From Euzebya sp. (lineage in GTDB: Bacteria; Actinomycetota; Nitriliruptoria; Euzebyales; Euzebyaceae), in contig NZ_CAXQBR010000026.1 of the NCBI RefSeq assembly GCF_964222135.1, positions 43,092 to 107,091 of the forward strand: 64,000 nt of DNA, read 5' to 3'. How positions within the stretch are numbered: the stretch's first letter is position 1; the number at the start of each line of letters is the position of its first letter. Below are positions 34,294-42,068 of this stretch, one piece after another. A program made the translations under genes and the position numbers. The notes beneath the pieces were generated by a model. It made no database searches, had not been told where the DNA came from, and saw nothing but the letters and a program-made list of their open reading frames with translations.

Positions 34294-34320
34294 CCGGCGG
34301 GCCCGAAGAGGACCCGCCGG
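34294..34320 (-). terminator. Hairpin after the 34342 gene
   Basis: CCGGCGGG (34294-34301) and CCCGCCGG (34313-34320), perfect 8-bp stem, 21 bases downstream of the minus-strand stop at 34342. Probably separates the truncated CWB2 gene from the S-layer promoter. Confidence 0.6.
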
Positions 34321-34341
34321 TCGTGTGGCGCGCTGCTGCAG

Positions 34342-36406
34342 CTAGCCCTCAGCCGCGGCCAGGGCCTCCTCGACATCGGTCGCGACATCCTCAGACAGCG
34401 CGTCCACGCCGCCGTAGATGAACACCTCTTCGACCGTCCCGGCAACCGACGTGACGTCGGCCACGACGGCGGGAAGCTCGTCGGGGGTGCTGAACAACAG
34501 CGGCCCGCCATTCAGGGCGATGTGGGTCCCACCCGTGAGCGGGTCGGCGAAGGCCGCGAACGTAGCCACGCCGATCGCCGGCGGGGCGTCGAAGAAGGCC
34601 TCAGCCACCGCCACGGACAGATCGGGCTCGTCATCGCCAGTCACCGCGCCGGCGTCCGGCGCGGCGTCAGCCGCCGCGTCACCGATCGCGGTGACGTCGA
34701 CGCCGGCGTGGTCAGCCAGCCACGCAGCCGTCTCGGGCGGCATGGTGGAGTCGGAGGTCAACAGCACCACGCCGTCGACGGCAACCGCGGCAGGACCGGC
34801 CACGGTGCTGGGGACAAAGTCCCCACCATCGGCCAGCAGTACCTGGTCGGTCTGGGCGAAGCCGCCGTCCACCAGCCGATCGGCAGTGAGCGTCGCGGTC
34901 TCGAAGCGGTTCACGCCGGCGATGCGCACGACGTCGAACCCGAGAGCCTGCAGTGCGGCCTCCACGTCGGTTGTAAGCGCCTCGACCCCACCCATGATGT
35001 AGATGGTGCCGTCAGCGGCGAGGACGCGGTCGATCTCCTCAGCGACCATGTCAGCCAGGGAGTCCGTGAAGGTGAGCAGGACGGGGCCGTTCACGTTCGC
35101 AGCCAGCGGCGTGCCGGTCACGGCGTCGGCGAAGATGCCTTGGCGGGCGACCACCACCGCATCGGCCTCGCCGTCCTCGAAGTGCTCCTGGGAGTTGATG
35201 ACCGACGTCTCGATCCGCTCATCTCCACCGAGGCGGGTCGGCTCGGGGACCTCCTGCGCCGGTGGCACCACCGGGTCCGGGCCTGGCGGGACGAACGGCG
35301 GCGGCTCGCAGTCCTCGGCGAAGGCGGAGTCGACGAGCACGCCGTGCTGGTAGAGGTAGAAGGCGTCGCCGACACCGGGGTCACCCGGCGCGTAGACGTC
35401 CGACCCGCCTGCCGGGATGCTCGGGTCCAGCCCGACGCGGTCCAGGGGGTCCTCGGTCGCCCCGAACTGGTCGTGCTTGGCGAAGGTGGCCCGGACCCCG
35501 TCGTTGGTGACCTCATAGCCGACGAAGTCGCCGGACTCGCACAGCAGGTCCACGCGCAGGTCGCCGTTGGCGAGGGAGTTCCCTCCCTCACCCTCCACAC
35601 CGCAGGCCCGGCTGTTCACCGAGTCCCCGCTGTTGAAGAACGTGCCGCCGTCGACGCTGAGGTAGAGGGTCCCTGCGGTCGCGGTCACGTAGACCCACCC
35701 CTGGCCGCCGGCGGGGATGGGATCGGCCACGGTCCCCTCAGGCATCGGCGACTGGCCGCTGCCGCGCAGCTCCCACGCGATGCGCCCGCCGGCGATGGCT
35801 GAATCGGGGTCCCGGTTGTCGATCCGGAAGATGTACTGGCCCGTCTCACCGTCCGCGCAGATGGCGACCCCACCGGGGCCGGGTTCCAGCGGGGTGGTCG
35901 TGCACAGCTCGTCGCCGGTGGCGACGCTCCCGTACTGCTCGCCGTACCAGTACAGGTAGATGGTCTCGGTGCCCTCGGGGAGGCTGCGTGTCACCTCCTG
36001 CTGGGTCGTCGGACTGACCAGGTGGCTGTCGAGCAGCGGGAAGCGGTCGGCGTTCTCCGCGTCCTCGACCGTCGAGTACTCGAGGGCGGCCTGCCCGATG
36101 TTGTAGCTGCCGGTCCGCGTGACGGTGAAGGCGAAGTCGGTGCCGTTCTGGCAGGTCCCGTCGACTTCGATCCCCTCGGTGCCGTCGCAGGCGTTGTTGT
36201 TGTGGGTCTTGGTGTCGGAGTCGGTTCCGATGTCGGGCACGACCACGTCGACGATCGTCGTGTTGGGCCCGCCGGCGTCGGTGGTGGTGAACCAGTAGAC
36301 GCTGCCCGGTGGGATGAGCTCGTCGTTCGATCCGTCGTTCGAGCCCGGGCCGTCCCAGGTGACCTGGCCGACGTCGAAGGCGACGTTGCCCTTGTTCCCG
36401 CCACAA
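34342..36406 (-). pseudogene. CWB2 surface protein lacking its N-terminus
   Basis: About 690 codons remain. The N-terminal part preserved (from NKGNVAFDVGQVTWDG) is a beta-rich ectodomain with many cysteines, then a proline linker (PPFVPPGPDPVVPPAQEVP) and three CWB2 units to the C-terminus (GIFADAVTGTPLAAN, IYIMGGVEALTTDV, VFIYGGVDALSEDV). The frame continues upstream to 36525 but beyond about 36406 it is antisense to a macroglobulin-like fragment on the other strand. So signal peptide and start have been lost at that junction and export is not expected. No internal start with a signal-like sequence was seen. I call it a 5'-truncated pseudogene. Confidence 0.7.
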
Positions 36407-36831
36407 CAGCTGGTCGGTGTCGCGGACGCAGTCCGCGGTGAGCTGGATGTCGATGACCGCTTCCTCGACGGCGGCGCCCGCGACGTCCGGCTGGCCACCG
36501 ACGACGAGGTCGACGCCGATGACACGACCCGCGCCCTGGTCGATCAAGGCATGGACGGCCGCTGGGTCGCGTTCCGGCCCGCAGACCCCCTCCCCGCCGA
36601 CACGCCCGTGACCATCAGGATCGGCGAAGGAACCCCGTCCGCCGAGGGACCGCGCACCACGTCCTCCGATCAGACCGTCAGGGGCCGGACGGTCGACACC
36701 GACCTGGTGACGCTGGACCCGTTGGCCGAGACCTCCTCGCTCTCCCCGGTCAGGGTCGGCCCCGCCGAGCTGCGCGTCGTCGCCCTCGACGTCGACCCGG
36801 ACGACTGGGACGCCTACCTGCGCCTCCGGAT
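36407..36831 (+). pseudogene. Fragment of an alpha-2-macroglobulin gene
   Basis: The frame reads VRLATDDEVDADDTTRALVD, GRWVAFRPADPLPADTPVTI and, after a jump, TDLVTLDPLA and VVALDVDPDDWDAYLRL. The same sequence, in the same order, is in the intact gene at 42069, at about 42919-43182 and 43500-43640. Roughly 325 bp between the two parts is missing here. No start, no anchor. It begins at the 10-base string CAGCTGGTCG shared with the intact gene and fuses downstream to the MNT remnant through about 100 bp I could not assign. Confidence 0.8.
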
Positions 36832-36937
36832 GGAGACCAGCGTCGAGCTCGTGCAGGAGTGCACGCATGTCCTTGTGCGGAGGTCCGCGGTGACGACGCG
36901 GCGGTGTGGGTTGAGGCGGACCCGCCGTAGATCCGCC

Positions 36938-37168
36938 AGAGCGGCGCTGTTGGACGCCGCCGAGGACGGCCGCCTGGACGAGCTGTGCGATCGGATCGGC
37001 CTCTCGACCGCCGGAGTGCTGGCCCAGGCACGAGCCCTGGGCGACGGCCTACCGCTGTACGAGGACGACGCAGGGCTGTACGCGCGACAGCAGATGCGTG
37101 CGGTGGGCATGGCGATGGAGCTCGGCTGGCTGGTCGAGCTCGATCTCGAGTTGATGGCCGAGCGATGA
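36938..37168 (+). pseudogene. MNT nucleotidyltransferase with catalytic deletion
   Basis: Retains LLDAAEDGRLDELCDRIGLS and then STAGVLAQARALGDGLPLYE up to LVELDLELMAER, identical in nearly every residue to the 51176 gene. It lacks 168 bp (56 codons) that hold the LFGSAARAEW and RDLDIAV catalytic motifs. In the intact copy that block is bounded by two CCTCTCG repeats (51259 and 51427), which explains a precise in-frame deletion. The frame is joined to the macroglobulin fragment upstream. Its stop overlaps the HEPN ATG by 4 bases, as in the original pair. Confidence 0.85.
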
Positions 37169-37435
37169 CTCCCCGCCGGCTCGATCCCGCGTCGGTCGCG
37201 GCCAGGCTCCGCCTCACGACCGAGGCGCTCGAGGACCTGCGATCGGTCGGACCCGTGGGTGTGGAACGCCTCGAGAAGGACCGGGTGGCCCGTCGTGCCG
37301 TGGAGAGGTGCGCATCTCACCTGGTCGACACCGCGGCGGCGATCAACGCGCACCTCGCCGGGGCGGTCCTGGGCGAGGCACCACGCGACCTCGCGGAGTC
37401 CTTCGACCTGGTCGCCGAGGCCGGGGTGGGGCATG
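37165..37435 (+). pseudogene. HEPN-domain toxin fragment (HepT-like)
   Basis: ATG 37165 overlaps the MNT stop. MTPRRLDPASVAARLRL, then LEKDRVARRAVERCASHLVD and GEAPRDLAESFDLVAEAGV match HepT-type HEPN proteins that partner MNT antitoxins. The usual C-terminal helix with the RX4-6H RNase motif (FRNVLVH-like) is absent; the frame instead runs through unrelated sequence to 37671 across the start of the DUF222 gene. So it should have no nuclease activity. The matching region of the second copy keeps only about 17 codons (51592). Confidence 0.75.
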
Positions 37436-37563
37436 GCCACGTACGTCAGGGACGGCGAGCAGGATTCGTAGCCACGCCTCTTGTCACATCAACCACTCGA
37501 CCCACATGTGTTGACCCACCTGTCGGGGCGTCGCGGCGGTTGTCCTCATTCGCCGGAAACCCC

Positions 37564-37593
37564 TTGATCTTGCTGTTGGAAGAACGTATGTTC
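37564..37593 (+). promoter_or_regulatory. LexA-controlled promoter of the first DUF222/HNH gene
   Basis: TTGATC (37564-37569), 17-base spacer, TATGTT (37587-37592) make a good sigma-A-type promoter. A palindrome GAAC-GTAT-GTTC (37582-37593) lies over the -10; GAAC-N4-GTTC is the actinobacterial LexA (SOS) box. Repression by LexA and induction by DNA damage are the expected outcome. The ATG follows 5 bases later, so the message is nearly leaderless. Confidence 0.8.
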
Positions 37594-37598
37594 GGGTC

Positions 37599-39227
37599 AT
37601 GTACGGGGATGGCAAGGCGATGGATCCGGTGGTCGCGGTCGCCGGTGCGTTGGAGGGTCTTGGGGCGTTGAACCGCTGGCTCGCCTCCGCCATCGACGAG
37701 GGCGGAGGGATCGATCCTGGCGTGGTGACCGTGCTGGCGGAGGGGGTGGGGTCGATCGATGCGGCGGTCGCTGCGGCACGGGTGCGGCTGATCGATCTGG
37801 CCGAGGACGGTGGGGTGGCGGGGGCGGAGGGGGCGGTGTCGACCGCGGCGTGGTTGGCGCAGACGATGCGGTTGACTGGCGGGCATGCGCGGCGGGAGGT
37901 CCGCACCGCGGTGGTGATGGCGGGCTTGGACGGGGTGCTCGACGCGCTCACCGCGGGGCAGATCTCGCGGGCGCACGCCCAGGGGCTGGTGGCCGCGGCG
38001 GAGCGCCAGCAGGCCGATCAGGAGGCTGCGGAGCGGGCGCGGCGGGCGGCGGAGGACGAGGCGCGACGCGAGCGGGAGGAGGCCGACCGTCGGGCGCAGG
38101 CGGAGGCGGCATCGCTGGCCGAACGTGCCCGGTTGGCGGCTGCGGCGGCGGCGCGGGAACGTGAGCTGGCCGAACAGGCGGCACGAGAGGCGGCGGAGCG
38201 GGAGGCGCGGGCGGCGGCGGAGCGGGCGGCACGACGGGACGAGCTCCTCGGGCGGGCCAAGGGTGGCGAGTCGCCTGATCAGGTGCGGGATGCCGCCAAA
38301 GCAGCGCGGGCGGCGGATCCCGATGCGATGGAGGCCTCGGCTGCCGCCCAGCAGTCCCGCCGGTCGCATCGGGACTGGGTCGATGACGAGTTGCAGATGG
38401 GCTGTTACGCGGGCCGGATGCCGTTGGCGGACTACGAGATGTTCAAAGCGGCCATGCAGGCCGCCCGCCATCCCGATGACCCCAAGACCCCCGAGGCGGA
38501 ACGCCGCAGCTATGAGCAGGTCGAGGCCGACGCGTTCGTCGACCTTGTCGGTGCGGCGGTCAAGGCGGGCGACCTGGGGACGGTCAAGGGGGTGAAGCCA
38601 CACGTCACCGTCACCGCACCGGTCGACACCCTGCTGGGTGGCGACGAGGCGGGGCGGGGCCAGTTCGGCTCGTGGCTGTCCCCAGAGACCGTCCGACGGC
38701 TCGGCTGTGACGCCGGGCTGGTCCGCGCGATCGTGGACGCCGCCGGGCAGGTGCTCGACATCGGCCGGGAAACCCGACGGTGGACCACCGCGCAGTACCG
38801 GGCCGCGGAGGTGACCTTCGGCGGCTGTGCGTTCCCCATCGCGGACCGGGCGGCGTGTGGCCGGCCGATCGGCTGGACCGATCTGCACCACATCATCTGG
38901 TGGCGTCACGGCGGCCGCACCGACCAGGCCAACGGCGTCCCGTTGTGCAAGCGGCATCACACCGCAGTGCACCACGACGGCTGGACGCTCACCTACGAGT
39001 TCGACACCGTCACCGTGGCCATCGAGCGGACCCGTCACGGCCGCCACATCAGGCGGACCGTCTGCTTCACCCCCGACCGCGACCCGACAGTCACAGCGGA
39101 ACCCGCCGTCGCACGCGACCCCGCCAGGGGAGACGGCAGACGACCACCTGACCGGCCCGACCGCCAACCAGCACGACCTGCCGCACGGGCCAGACCGAGG
39201 CCGGAACCAGGACGACTACCCCTCTGA
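37599..39227 (+). CDS. DUF222/HNH endonuclease, 13E12 family, copy A
   Basis: A 542-residue protein. The N-terminal DUF222 helical part (LDGVLDALTAGQISRAHAQGL) is split by an 80-residue Ala/Glu/Arg-rich helix (residues about 145-225). The DUF222 part then resumes (VTVTAPVDTLLGGDEAG, VLDIGRETRRWTTAQYRA) and an HNH nuclease follows: CAFPIADRAACGRPIGW, TDLHHIIWWRHGGRTDQANG, LCKRHHTAVHHDGWTL. Zinc cysteines, the HH pair, Asn and C-terminal His are all present. Members of the 13E12 group in mycobacteria are SOS-regulated, and this gene has a LexA box. The C-terminal 60 residues are Pro/Arg-rich. A very similar copy is at 51813. Confidence 0.88.
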   Translation: MYGDGKAMDPVVAVAGALEGLGALNRWLASAIDEGGGIDPGVVTVLAEGVGSIDAAVAAARVRLIDLAEDGGVAGAEGAVSTAAWLAQTMRLTGGHARREVRTAVVMAGLDGVLDALTAGQISRAHAQGLVAAAERQQADQEAAERARRAAEDEARREREEADRRAQAEAASLAERARLAAAAAARERELAEQAAREAAEREARAAAERAARRDELLGRAKGGESPDQVRDAAKAARAADPDAMEASAAAQQSRRSHRDWVDDELQMGCYAGRMPLADYEMFKAAMQAARHPDDPKTPEAERRSYEQVEADAFVDLVGAAVKAGDLGTVKGVKPHVTVTAPVDTLLGGDEAGRGQFGSWLSPETVRRLGCDAGLVRAIVDAAGQVLDIGRETRRWTTAQYRAAEVTFGGCAFPIADRAACGRPIGWTDLHHIIWWRHGGRTDQANGVPLCKRHHTAVHHDGWTLTYEFDTVTVAIERTRHGRHIRRTVCFTPDRDPTVTAEPAVARDPARGDGRRPPDRPDRQPARPAARARPRPEPGRLPL

Positions 39228-39233
39228 CCCGCA

Positions 39234-39253
39234 CCCCACCAACCACGGTGGGG
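39234..39253 (+). terminator. Terminator hairpin after DUF222 copy A
   Basis: CCCCACC-AACCAC-GGTGGGG, 7-bp stem, right after the stop. The same hairpin with the same loop follows copy B (53457-53476), so it belongs to the duplicated unit. Confidence 0.7.
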
Positions 39254-39305
39254 CCACCAGGCTGTCCGGCATGCGGACCGGCTGACCCGCCCCGATCTCG
39301 ATCCC

Positions 39306-39333
39306 GCCCCCGCTCATGCATCGGGACGGGGGC
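39306..39333 (+). terminator. Second stem-loop after DUF222 copy A
   Basis: GCCCCCG (39306-39312) with CGGGGGC (39327-39333), loop of 14, next to the start of the macroglobulin remnant. Not present after copy B. Confidence 0.4.
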
Positions 39334-39344
39334 CTCGTTCAAGG

Positions 39345-39545
39345 AACGATCCGGGCCCGGGGCGCGTCGGACCCTTCGCAGAAGAGATGTCCGGCGCACC
39401 AATGTGCCGGCGGCACGAGCGGAACGGACGGTGCTCGTGAAGGCCAGCCCTGTCTCTCAGGCGGCCGAGCAGACCGACGAGCACGTCCCTGTGACCGAGG
39501 ACACGGCCCTGCCACCGGACCGGATCGACCCGGTCATCCGGTCCG
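39345..39545 (+). pseudogene. Remnant of the 5' end of an alpha-2-macroglobulin gene
   Basis: Bases 39345-39435 match the sequence just upstream of, and at, the intact macroglobulin start (41975-42070): GATCCGGGCC, a GTCGGACCC stretch, GTGCCGGCGGCACGAGCGGA. From about 39445 the frame reads QAAEQTDEHVPVTEDTALPP and DRIDPVI, matching residues 75-100 of the intact protein. About 200 bp between (signal/membrane segment) is gone, and the fragment stops within a few bases of the hipA stop. It shows that a second macroglobulin gene once started here. Confidence 0.8.
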
Positions 39546-39550
39546 GGTGG

Positions 39551-40817
39551 TCAGTGGTCCAAGGCCCGCCGGCAAGCTGCGAGGTGATCGTGCAGCCTCT
39601 CGCCGAGGCCGGTGATGAAGACCAGATCCTCGCCCGCGCCCGTGTCCGGCGTGGTGGCGACGGCCTCCTCGAATGCGTCAGGAACGGCATCGACGAGGGA
39701 TCGGATCCGCCTCAAGACGGCGTGCCCGTCGATGCCCACAGCGTCGGCAAGACGGCGCCAGTGCCGTCCAGCGATCTTGTGCACGTGGTAGTGGCTGTCG
39801 ATCTTCAGGGCGAGCTTCAGCTCTCGGCGGTGGTAGTAGGGCAGCGCGCTGGCGATGTCGTAGGCGGGGGCGAGCCGGGCGGAGCTGCCTGCCAGGAGCA
39901 CCGACAGGTTCTTGGCGTGCAGACAGGGTCGCGCCCAGCAACCAGGTGCAGATGAGGAGGTCGAACAACCGGTTGACATCGACCTCCACGTCGTTGTCCC
40001 GCAAGAGGTTGACGACCTCGTGGACGCCGGGGCCGCCTTCGTTCTGGTACTTCGACTCCGGCGGGTAGCCCAGTGCTTGGCAGAGATCCTCCTGGTGCAC
40101 GCGGACGACCATCCCATCGGTGCTCGTGCGCCGGTCGTAGCGGACGGAGACGAACGCGGGGACGGATCCGAAGTGGTGGATGAAGCTGTCGGCGGCAGCG
40201 ATCCCGAGCCGCCTGAGCGTCTGGACGCAGAGGTGCTCGTTGAGCGTCATGTTGTCGAACGCCACCGCCGCCGGCTTGATGATGTGGGTGGTGGGGCGGC
40301 TGCCGCTCGGCCGTGCCCAGCGGTCGTCGATGCGGGTCAGTGCGATCTTCGGTTGCGCCCCCCCGAGGGAGAAGTAGCCGGCGTCGGGCAGCGGCCGGTC
40401 TGTGCTGGAGGCGGTGGCGATCTCGGAGAGCTGTACGCCGATGGTGTCCTCGTCGAGGAAGCGGAGGTCACCGGTGTCGTCGGGCGGGTCGTCGTCTCGG
40501 GTGAACTGGACCGCGCCGGCACAGTCGAGTCCGATCGGAGTGGACAGCAGCGCGAAGGGGTGATCGGCGACCTGCATCTGACGGGCCCAACGCCGCAGAG
40601 TGCGATCGTTGTCGGGCAGCAGTCCTGCGATCCACGGGCCGACGACGGCATCGGGATGGGTTCTCCGGCGGAGTGGCATCGCCAGCGACAGCGGAGTCGC
40701 CTCGTCGCGGTACTGGTAGTCGGTGTCATAGGTGTACGTCAGCCGCCCATCGGCGCGGGTGAGGGTGCCGATGCGGCGACCGTGCAGCCAGACGGCGAGG
40801 TCTCCGGTGTTCATCAC
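39551..40817 (-). pseudogene. hipA: hipA toxin kinase, frameshifted at the catalytic loop
   Basis: GTG 40817 or ATG 40814 opens MNTGDLAVWLHGRRIGTL. The N-terminal HipA domain, GYFSLGGAQPKIALTRI (ATP-binding glycine-rich part) and ICTWLLGAT are in one frame. The continuation HAKNLSVLLAGSSARLAPAY and YDIASALPYYHRRELKLALK is in another, joined by a single extra base near 39922. Also the Asp expected before HAKN is missing (sequence LSA or LHA), so even a corrected frame lacks the catalytic aspartate. HipA family members phosphorylate GltX or similar targets to give persistence. The start overlaps the hipB stop. Confidence 0.8.
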
Positions 40818-41116
40818 CCATCGTCCGCCGGACGGCTGACGACCGAGCGTTCGATGATGTCATCAAGGACATCTGGACCGGGCACCGGGCCGGTGTCGCC
40901 CGCGACGGTCTCGGGAGCCACGGTCAGCGTCATGTGGAGCACGTCGAGGACGGCGAGGAGGGTGCTGAGTCGCAGGTCGTGGGCCCCGGACTCGAGCCGA
41001 CTTATCCACGCGCGGGTGACGCCGGCGGCCTCCGCGAGATCGGATTGGGTCAGGCCGAGCTGGGCCCGACGGTCCACGATGAGCGCGGCGACCTGTTGTG
41101 TGGCGGTTATGCGCAT
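40814..41116 (-). CDS. hipB: HipB-like XRE-family antitoxin/repressor
   Basis: A 100-residue protein with an N-terminal helix-turn-helix: LIVDRRAQLGLTQSDLAEAA and GVTRAWISRLESGAHDLRLS, then LLAVLDVLHMTLTV, and a tail of about 35 residues. ATG 41116 is chosen for the GAGGG five bases upstream; an in-frame ATG 30 bases earlier lacks a ribosome site. It should repress its own promoter through the three repeats at 41128-41205, and would bind HipA if HipA were made. It is intact although its toxin is broken. Confidence 0.85.
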   Translation of the reverse strand: MRITATQQVAALIVDRRAQLGLTQSDLAEAAGVTRAWISRLESGAHDLRLSTLLAVLDVLHMTLTVAPETVAGDTGPVPGPDVLDDIIERSVVSRPADDG

Positions 41117-41127
41117 GGAGACCCTCG

Positions 41128-41205
41128 TGTGCAGGAAAGTACACAATCATCACCCGGTGTGCAGTTTACTATACAACGCAATAGAGCTGTGCACTTGACT
41201 ACACG
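41128..41205 (-). promoter_or_regulatory. Three operator-like repeats at 30-bp spacing upstream of hipB
   Basis: TGTGCAGGAAAGTACACA (41128-41145), TGTGCAGTTTACTATACA (41158-41175) and TGTGCACTTGACTACACG (41188-41205) share the pattern TGTGCA-N6-to-8-TACACA, imperfect dyads, starting exactly every 30 bp. The region is AT-richer than its surroundings, as a promoter would be. E. coli HipB binds several equal-spaced operators, so these are probably the binding sites of this HipB. Assignment is inferred from position and pattern. Confidence 0.65.
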
Positions 41206-41210
41206 AACCG

Positions 41211-41592
41211 TCAGCCTCCGCTCGGCTCCTCGCCTTCCTCAGGCGGCGCAGCCTCCACGCCTGCTGAGGACCCCAACGCCCCCACAAGTCGTGGAAGGTC
41301 CTCGGTGATGGTTGCCCAGAGGATGTCGAGGTCGATGTCGAAGTAGTGGTGGATCAGACGATCACGCATCCGTGCCGCGGCTGCCCACGGCAACGGAGGG
41401 GTACTCCTCTTGAGCTGTCACCGTGACGTGCTTGGCTGCCTCTCCCACGATCTCCACCAGTTTGGTGAGCGCCAGCCGCAGGAGCTCGTCGTGCTCGAGG
41501 TCTTGTCGAGACCGACTCGCGGAGTACGTGATGGCCTTGCGGGCCGCCTCCACGAGGTGCCTGATTCGAACCTCGTCCTCAGGCGGCGGCAT
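41211..41592 (-). pseudogene. HEPN-domain (DUF86) toxin, frameshifted
   Basis: ATG 41592 opens PPPEDEVRIRHLVEAARKAI, EHDELLRLALTKLVEIVGEA and EYPSV in one frame; PWAAAARMRDRLIHHYFDID and LDILWATITEDLPRLVGAL continue in the next. One surplus G near 41385-41390 accounts for the shift. The RNase motif (RDRLIHHYF, R-X4-H) is complete but out of frame. Without the insertion it would be a normal DUF86/HepT toxin. It overlaps the intact MNT gene upstream by 14 bp. Confidence 0.8.
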
Positions 41593-41887
41593 AGAGGTCG
41601 CGTGCCTGACGTCGGACCTCATCGCGGAACAGGACGCTGAGGTCGTGATACGTGCGCAACTCGACCTCCCGCCCAACCAAGCCCTCCAGCTCCATCTCGA
41701 GTTGGGCGAGCCTCAACAGACCTGGCTTTCGTCCCGGCTCGAACTCGATGAGCAGGTCGAGGTCGCTGTCGAGCCCCAACTCATCGCGCAATGCCGACCC
41801 GAAGACGGCAAGACGCGTGATCCCGTTGCGACGACAGAACGACGCGAACTCCTCATCCAACGTGTGCAGAGACTCCACTGCCGTCAT
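41579..41887 (-). CDS. MNT-type minimal nucleotidyltransferase antitoxin (MntA-like)
   Basis: A 102-residue nucleotidyltransferase. ITRLAVFGSALRDELGLDSDLDLLIEFE has the GS motif and DXD pair; HDLSVLFRDEVRRQARDLY ends the domain. MntA-like proteins AMPylate or bind the HEPN toxin to silence it. Its reading frame is complete, while the partner HEPN gene is frameshifted. ATG 41887. Confidence 0.87.
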   Translation of the reverse strand: MTAVESLHTLDEEFASFCRRNGITRLAVFGSALRDELGLDSDLDLLIEFEPGRKPGLLRLAQLEMELEGLVGREVELRTYHDLSVLFRDEVRRQARDLYAAA

Positions 41888-42068
41888 GGGCTCAGTGTGC
41901 CTCAGGACCGCACAGCCCGAGAGGTCCCGGGCACCACGCCCGTGTCGGGGGAGTCAGGCTGTTTCGGACGATGAGGGGAACGATCCGGGCCGGGGGGGCG
42001 TCGGACCCCTCGACGATGACGTGTCCGGCACATCCTTGTGCCGGCGGCACGAGCGGATCGGAACGGTG

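Noticed and set aside
36832..36937. Fragment of a further gene between macroglobulin and MNT remnants
   Set aside because: Both strands were read; a VVTADLRT-like string on the minus strand recalls HNH proteins but is too short to support.
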